Shown here one piece after another: positions 59,611-64,000 of a stretch of DNA of 64,000 nt. The translations under genes and the position numbers were made by a program. Numbering within the stretch: the first letter of the stretch is position 1; the number at the start of each line of letters is the position of its first letter. The notes under the pieces are model-generated. The model saw nothing but the letters and a program-made list of their open reading frames with translations, made no database searches and was not told the DNA's origin. This DNA is from Nonlabens arenilitoris (GTDB taxonomy: Bacteria > Bacteroidota > Bacteroidia > Flavobacteriales > Flavobacteriaceae): assembly GCF_002954765.1 (NCBI RefSeq), contig NZ_MTPW01000001.1, positions 2,741,501 to 2,805,500 of the forward strand, read 5' to 3'.

Positions 59611-61143
59611 TTGAAAATACTAAGCGCACAGCAGCTCGCAGAAGCTGATCAATCTACTATAGATAAAAATCAAATCACCAGTAACGATTTAATGGAGCAC
59701 ATTGCAAAGCTCATATTTGATCGTATTCACCAGCGTTTACAAGGTTCTCCTGTACCTATTAAAGTTTTTTGTGGAATAGGAAAAAATGGTGGTGATGGAT
59801 TAGCTCTAGCGAGACATATGATCCAGCACGGATATCATGTAACTACTTATGTGACTAATTGTAGTAAAAAACGGGCGCCAGAGTTTTTATATCATTATGA
59901 TAAAATAAAAGAGGTAAGTAAAGACTGGCCCATATTACTGTCTTGTAAGGAAGATTTTCCAGACCTACATCCACAAGACATCATAATCGATGCGATTTTT
60001 GGAACAGGAATCAATAGACCTATTGATGGCTGGATGTCTGATCTAGTGCATTATCTCAACAAAACTCCTGCTTTTAAACTAGCATTAGATATGCCTAGTG
60101 GATTATATGCTAACACACCACAAAGTATTGGGACACCTATAATACAGGCACAACATACCTTTTCATTTGAAACACCTAAGCTTAGCTTTTTTCTGCCTCA
60201 GACAGGTAAATTTGCGGGTACTTTTGAGGTTGTTCAAATAGGACTGGATCCAGAGTATATGATGAAAGCACAACCACTTGCCCAAATCATTACACCAGAT
60301 GCTGCAAAAAGCATGTATAAACCTCGAGAAAAATTCAGTCATAAGGGTGACTATGGACACGTACTTACTATGGCTGGTAGTAAAGGAAAAATGGGAGCTG
60401 CAGTTCTATCGAGTGGTGCTGCATTAAATATGGGTGCAGGTAAAGTGACAGCTTATGTTCCTGAGCACGGTAATCATATTTTACAAAATAGCTTGCCAGA
60501 GGTTATGACCATATCAAGTAATGGTACAGATTTCATTACAGACTTTGATCATGATTTAGAAGATTACACTTTATGTATCGGTCCTGGATTAAGTACTGGT
60601 GATGATGTTAGACACGCTTTCGCGAAAGCGATATCTCAACAAACCCAACCGGTGGTAATAGATGCAGATGGATTAAACATTCTTTCAGATCATAAGGAAT
60701 ACTGGAAATTGATTCCTGAAAATTCTATTTTAACTCCACATGATGGTGAATTAGAAAGATTGATAGGCAATTGGAAAGATGACTATGATCGATTAGAAAA
60801 AGCACAAAAATTATCTACAGATAAAGATGTTATTTTAGTTCTTAAAGGAGCACATACCATAGTAGTATCTGGTAAAAATCTATATATCAATGATACAGGT
60901 AATCCAGGCATGGCTACTGCCGGAAGCGGTGATGTACTCTCGGGTATCATTACAGGATTATTAGCTCAAAAATACGATGCACTAACAGCAGCTGTTTTTG
61001 GTGTGTTTTTACATGGTAGAGCTGGTGATATTGCAAGCCAGACCTATGCACATGAAGGATTAAAAGCTAGTATAATTTCTAATTTTGTAGGTGCCGCAAT
61101 TCTGGATTTATTTAGACCAGAACAACAACAACAACAACAATAA
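59611..61143 (+). CDS. nnr: Bifunctional NAD(P)H-hydrate epimerase/dehydratase (NnrE-NnrD fusion)
   Basis: Repairs hydrated NAD(P)H. The N-terminal YjeF_N half (epimerase) has KVFCGIGKNGGDGLALARHM and IIDAIFGTGINRPIDG. The C-terminal half (ADP-dependent dehydratase) has VLTMAGSKGKMGAAVLSSGAAL, IGPGLSTGDDV, VIDADGLNIL, SILTPHDGELERLIG, and NDTGNPGMATAGSGDVLSGIITGLLAQ. I start at TTG 59611 (LKILSAQQLAEADQ fits the family start). The gene ends in a CAA-repeat stretch giving six Gln, then TAA TAA TAG. A palindrome copy lies in frame and encodes AFAKA in RHAFAKAIS. Confidence 0.93.
   Translation: MKILSAQQLAEADQSTIDKNQITSNDLMEHIAKLIFDRIHQRLQGSPVPIKVFCGIGKNGGDGLALARHMIQHGYHVTTYVTNCSKKRAPEFLYHYDKIKEVSKDWPILLSCKEDFPDLHPQDIIIDAIFGTGINRPIDGWMSDLVHYLNKTPAFKLALDMPSGLYANTPQSIGTPIIQAQHTFSFETPKLSFFLPQTGKFAGTFEVVQIGLDPEYMMKAQPLAQIITPDAAKSMYKPREKFSHKGDYGHVLTMAGSKGKMGAAVLSSGAALNMGAGKVTAYVPEHGNHILQNSLPEVMTISSNGTDFITDFDHDLEDYTLCIGPGLSTGDDVRHAFAKAISQQTQPVVIDADGLNILSDHKEYWKLIPENSILTPHDGELERLIGNWKDDYDRLEKAQKLSTDKDVILVLKGAHTIVVSGKNLYINDTGNPGMATAGSGDVLSGIITGLLAQKYDALTAAVFGVFLHGRAGDIASQTYAHEGLKASIISNFVGAAILDLFRPEQQQQQQ
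60615..60630. repeat. 16-bp palindrome, copy 13
   Basis: Exact CGCTTTCGCGAAAGCG within the nnr gene, encoding AFAKA. Confidence 0.9.
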
Positions 61144-61149
61144 TAATAG
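61123..61149 (+). repeat. (CAA)6 microsatellite and triple stop
   Basis: Six CAA units at the nnr 3' end, then TAATAATAG, three in-frame stops. CAA tracts can slip; the triple stop would still end translation after gains or losses of whole units. Confidence 0.85.
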
Positions 61150-61205
61150 TCATTAGTTTAACTTTACTTTACTTATAATTGCATATCCATAAACAGCCCT
61201 ATTAA

Positions 61206-62732
61206 ATGGAACATATTATATCCTCAAAGTTATTATCTCTAGTACAGTTATATAACATCATAGAACAACCGGTGACATTATCACTATCAACTGATGCCAT
61301 AGAACGTATCGATAAGTGTAGAAGCTATTTAAATGATCGCTTTGATGCAGTGGACGCTGCTGCTACTTATGGAATTAATACAGGTTTTGGTTCTTTATGT
61401 AACACACATATTGGTCCAGGTGAATTACAACAACTGCAGCATAATTTATTAATGTCGCATGCCTGTGGAACAGGAGAAGAGGTATCGCAAGAGATTGTAC
61501 GCATGATGTTATTTCTTAAAATTCAAAGTTTAAGTTATGGACATAGTGGTATCAGTAGAGTAGTAGTGGAACGCCTTATAGCATTTTTTAATAATGAAGT
61601 CTATCCTGTGGTATATGAGCAAGGCTCGCTAGGAGCTAGTGGTGACCTAGCACCTCTTGCACATCTCGCTTTACCTTTAATCGGTGAAGGCGAGGTTTAT
61701 TATCAAGGAAAAAAAATGAAAGCTGCCGCACTTAATAGTTTAATGAATTGGAAACCATTAAGCTTGCAGTCTAAGGAAGGCCTTGCTTTAATTAATGGAA
61801 CTCAATTTATGCTGGCTTTTGCAGTTTGTACATTGATTCAATCTCATAAATTATGGTACTGGTCACATGTGAGTGGAGCGATGTCTATTGATGCATTTGA
61901 TTGTAATCTATCTCCATTTGATAAACGCATTCATCTGATAAGACCACACGCTGGACAACTGCGCAGTGCCGATTTAATACTTTCGTTATTAGAAGATAGT
62001 GAAATCGCAGTAGGTGAGAAGGTTAATGTCCAAGATCCATATAGTTTTAGATGTATACCACAAGTACACGGTGCTACATGGGATACGTTACAGTTTGTAA
62101 AACGAACTATATTAACAGAGGTAAATTCTGTTACAGATAATCCTAATATTTTTCCTGAATCAGAAGCTATTATTTCAGGAGGTAATTTTCATGGGCAGCC
62201 GCTTGCTCTAGCGCTAGATTACTTAGGAATTGCAATAGCCGAAATTGCTAGCATAAGTGAGCGTAGAACTTTTCAATTAATGAGTGGTACTAGAGGTTTA
62301 CCAGCATTTCTAGTAAACAATCCTGGATTAAATAGTGGTATGATGATTTTACAATATACAGCAGCGAGTATAGTAAGTCAAAATAAACAATATGCTACAC
62401 CAGCAAGTATTGATAGTATAGTTTCATCAAATGGTCAAGAAGATCATGTAAGTATGGGGGCAAATGCCGCAACTAAAACCAATAGGATTATAAAAAATGT
62501 TCAAACAGTACTAGCTATTGAGTTATTAGCTGCTGCGCAAGGGATTGAGGAGCGTCATCCTTTAAAATCATCATTATTTATAGAACACGTTAAATCTGGT
62601 TTAAGAAAAAGTGTACCTTCATTAAATACTGATCGTGTTTTACATGACGATATCATGAAAGCCATTCAAATGATGAATCAAACCCATCTAGACGCCGAGA
62701 TAATTTTTAATAAAGGGATATTCCAGGATTAA
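61206..62732 (+). CDS. hutH: Histidine ammonia-lyase family enzyme (HutH-like)
   Basis: A 508-residue MIO-dependent ammonia-lyase. The cofactor triad is Ala144-Ser145-Gly146 in GSLGASGDLAPLAHLALPLIGEGE. Catalytic Tyr55 is in ATYGINTGFGSL, and MSHACGTGEEV (His85) is the substrate-selectivity loop. Later motifs are LALINGTQFMLA, NSVTDNPNIF and HPLKSS. The motifs fit histidine ammonia-lyase (histidine to urocanate) of the Bacteroidota type, but no hutU/I/G genes are in view, and TAL/PAL-like relatives exist, so substrate is inferred. It overlaps the convergent gene by 26 bp. Confidence 0.88.
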   Translation: MEHIISSKLLSLVQLYNIIEQPVTLSLSTDAIERIDKCRSYLNDRFDAVDAAATYGINTGFGSLCNTHIGPGELQQLQHNLLMSHACGTGEEVSQEIVRMMLFLKIQSLSYGHSGISRVVVERLIAFFNNEVYPVVYEQGSLGASGDLAPLAHLALPLIGEGEVYYQGKKMKAAALNSLMNWKPLSLQSKEGLALINGTQFMLAFAVCTLIQSHKLWYWSHVSGAMSIDAFDCNLSPFDKRIHLIRPHAGQLRSADLILSLLEDSEIAVGEKVNVQDPYSFRCIPQVHGATWDTLQFVKRTILTEVNSVTDNPNIFPESEAIISGGNFHGQPLALALDYLGIAIAEIASISERRTFQLMSGTRGLPAFLVNNPGLNSGMMILQYTAASIVSQNKQYATPASIDSIVSSNGQEDHVSMGANAATKTNRIIKNVQTVLAIELLAAAQGIEERHPLKSSLFIEHVKSGLRKSVPSLNTDRVLHDDIMKAIQMMNQTHLDAEIIFNKGIFQD

Positions 62733-63114
62733 GTCTTGCTAATTTTTCTGAAACTTCTTTGTTTGACCATACTATTGCATCTTCAACATCTTGAAACGCA
62801 ATCAATTTACCTGGTTTAAAGAATTTACTTTCCAGACTTACAGAGCTACCACCTTGTAATCTTTTTTCAACGATAGCAATACCACATAAATTTTCAAACT
62901 TTGAATTTTTAGTGTGGACTAATGGGTCTATACTATAATCGTTTTCTCTTAAACTTATGTAAGATAAGGGCATATCTATGCCATAGTGCTCTGTAACAAC
63001 TTTTACCAGTTCTTCATTTTTAGTCATGTCAAAATGGATACCTTCTTTAATTTTACCAATTATAACTTCTGGGTAAAACTGAAATTCACCAAACTGTAAA
63101 TCAACTGTTTTCAT
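62707..63114 (-). CDS. Hypothetical protein, tandem paralogue 1
   Basis: A 135-residue soluble protein (MKTVDLQFGEFQFYPEVIIGKIKEGIHFDMTKNEELV, SYISLRENDYSIDPLVH, LESKFFKPGKLIAFQDVEDAIVW). It is about half identical by eye to the protein at 63370; the pattern resembles the SpoIIAA-like/STAS fold (a central GIAIVEK strand, a VEDAIVWS helix) seen in flavobacterial proteins of unknown role. The gene ends inside the hutH 3' end (26-bp convergent overlap). Confidence 0.78.
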   Translation of the reverse strand: MKTVDLQFGEFQFYPEVIIGKIKEGIHFDMTKNEELVKVVTEHYGIDMPLSYISLRENDYSIDPLVHTKNSKFENLCGIAIVEKRLQGGSSVSLESKFFKPGKLIAFQDVEDAIVWSNKEVSEKLARLNPGISLY

Positions 63115-63313
63115 AATCCTATTTTAAAAAGCGTGCAAAACTAGCTCTTTTTTATTATGCACGCATAGTAAAAACAATAAAATGAATACATTTCGATTAA
63201 ATGATATAAAAAAAAGAAATTCAAACGTTTTCGTTATTTCTAATACTAGATAAACTGTTATTTTGATTTGATATGTTAAATGAAAAGGGTAGAAGTACTT
63301 GAAATTAAAAATC

Positions 63314-63343
63314 AAAAAAAGCATCAATATATATTATTGATGC
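63314..63343 (-). terminator. Minus-strand terminator after paralogue 2
   Basis: GCATCAATA (63321-63329) pairs with TATTGATGC (63335-63343). The plus-strand A7 at 63314-63320 gives a T-run on the minus strand. The gap 63115-63369 holds only this and AT-rich sequence. Confidence 0.8.
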
Positions 63344-63369
63344 CACTGATTTTCTTTTTTAATAAATAC

Positions 63370-63777
63370 CTAGTTATAAATTTTATAATGATTTATTTCT
63401 AATCTTTTTAACGCAATCTGATGGTCTGCCCACACGATAGCATCAGTTACACTCTGAAATTTGCAAAATTTACCTGGTTTAAAAAATTTACTTTCTATCT
63501 GTACGGTACTTCGACTCATTAAATTTCTTTCTACAACAGCTATACTACATAAGTTTTCATATCTAGAATTGTATTTATGAATCATAGGATCAATACTGTA
63601 AGTTTTATCTCTTACACATACGTATGAAAAGGGTTTTATAGTACCATAAAACGTGTCGATAAGCTTAATAAGCATTTTGTTTTTATAAATATCATAGTGA
63701 ATTCCTTCTTTCATTTTACCTATGATAATTTGAGAATGTATCTCAAAAACGCCAAAATTTAAATCTATTCTTTCCAT
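63370..63777 (-). CDS. Hypothetical protein, tandem paralogue 2
   Basis: A 135-residue relative of the 62707 gene product (MERIDLNFGVFEIHSQIIIGKMKEGIHYDIYKN; YSIDPMIHKYNSRYENLCSIAVVER; ESKFFKPGKFCKFQSVTDAIVWA). Both keep KEGIH(F/Y)D, YSIDP(L/M)(V/I)H, ENLC(G/S)IA and ESKFFKPGK at the same spacing. It has its own terminator, so the pair are separate transcripts or separated by termination. A STAS-like fold is a guess. The function is unknown. Confidence 0.78.
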   Translation of the reverse strand: MERIDLNFGVFEIHSQIIIGKMKEGIHYDIYKNKMLIKLIDTFYGTIKPFSYVCVRDKTYSIDPMIHKYNSRYENLCSIAVVERNLMSRSTVQIESKFFKPGKFCKFQSVTDAIVWADHQIALKRLEINHYKIYN

Positions 63778-63952
63778 AAAATAACTCTTAACGTTGTAAA
63801 TATATTGAAGTGAGTAACTTTTATTAAAAGCGCTATATCAGTTACTTAACTAATCGGTAAAACAACTTATCTATCAGTTAAAATGAAATAGTTTGAACAA
63901 TAATTGGTGTAGGGTATTAAATTAATTATCAAATAAATTTTAAGTTTAGTTA

Positions 63953-63987
63953 TAAAAAAAACGCCTTAAAATAATTATTAAGGCGTT
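63953..63987 (-). terminator. Minus-strand terminator at the right edge
   Basis: AACGCCTTAA (63960-63969) pairs with TTAAGGCGTT (63978-63987); the plus-strand A-run before it gives a T-run on the minus strand. It ends a transcript that enters from beyond the right edge. No gene is visible in 63778-63952. Confidence 0.8.
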
Positions 63988-64000
63988 TGTTGTTTAATAT

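Noticed and set aside
754..60630. CRISPR array from the repeated 16-mer
   Set aside because: Copies are kilobases apart with no regular short spacers and no cas genes.
63124..63327. 67-residue phenylalanine-rich minus-strand frame
   Set aside because: Composition is what AT-rich non-coding DNA gives, and the minus-strand terminator of the neighbouring gene lies in it.

Overview
The window is chromosomal DNA from a marine-type member of the family Flavobacteriaceae (phylum Bacteroidota). The evidence is the low G+C content by eye, a short RpoD of about 287 residues, the TAnnTTTG promoter -7 boxes, a type 9 secretion (T9SS) C-terminal sorting domain, and a menaquinone-only quinone pathway. Many lineage-restricted families agree with this (DUF6090, DUF2853, DUF2452, DUF6146-like, DUF2339/DUF3999 pair). 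A 16-bp palindrome, CGCTTTCGCGAAAGCG, recurs 13 times, roughly once per 5 kb. I associate it with Nonlabens/Dokdonia-like genomes, but from memory only.

Layout. Positions 1-20.8 kb are mostly housekeeping: a truncated DUF5916 outer-membrane protein, msrA, folE, tRNA-Arg(TCT), a TlpA-like thioredoxin, rpoD, a pair of overlapping related membrane proteins, a VOC/HxlR divergent pair with a clear operator, an NA37 nucleoid protein, heme A synthase, MiaE, a MarR gene with operator, a beta-barrel protein, two oxidoreductases and PEP carboxylase. Positions 20.85-29.25 kb are an accessory block: about ten unrelated small genes, all on the minus strand, separated by AT-rich spacers with degenerate repeats and containing decayed genes. 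It holds a pentapeptide-repeat protein, DUF998, DUF6090 and DUF6624 proteins, a tandem GIY-YIG protein, and a 748-residue RloC/PrrC-like ATPase with a zinc-hook CPFC motif and an R-E-H triad resembling an anticodon nuclease. This is the most likely defence locus. Positions 29.4-64 kb return to core functions: menA-holA, a solitary HsdR_N-like nuclease fold with a glycosyltransferase, an OmpA lipoprotein, a VTT protein, a DEAD-like helicase, an M28 peptidase, rdgB, menaquinone genes (MenI-like thioesterase, menF, menD, later menB), a PQQ sugar dehydrogenase with a cytochrome c, two tandem small ORFs with their own terminator, a 1.2-kresidue T9SS cargo, the DUF2339/DUF3999 pair, gcvT, the NAD(P)H-hydrate repair enzyme, a HutH-like ammonia-lyase and two tandem paralogues of unknown function.

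How the genes work together. menA, the MenI-like gene, menF, menD and menB give most of the menaquinone pathway, which feeds the respiratory chain; heme A synthase supports its terminal oxidase, and the PQQ dehydrogenase/cytochrome c pair could feed electrons into it. Several genes (menD, the cytochrome c, the 28.45-kb lipoprotein) are broken by a single-base frameshift next to A/T runs. In essential menD this looks more like a sequencing or assembly error than real decay, although the accessory block also holds a true-looking pseudogene with both a frameshift and a stop codon.
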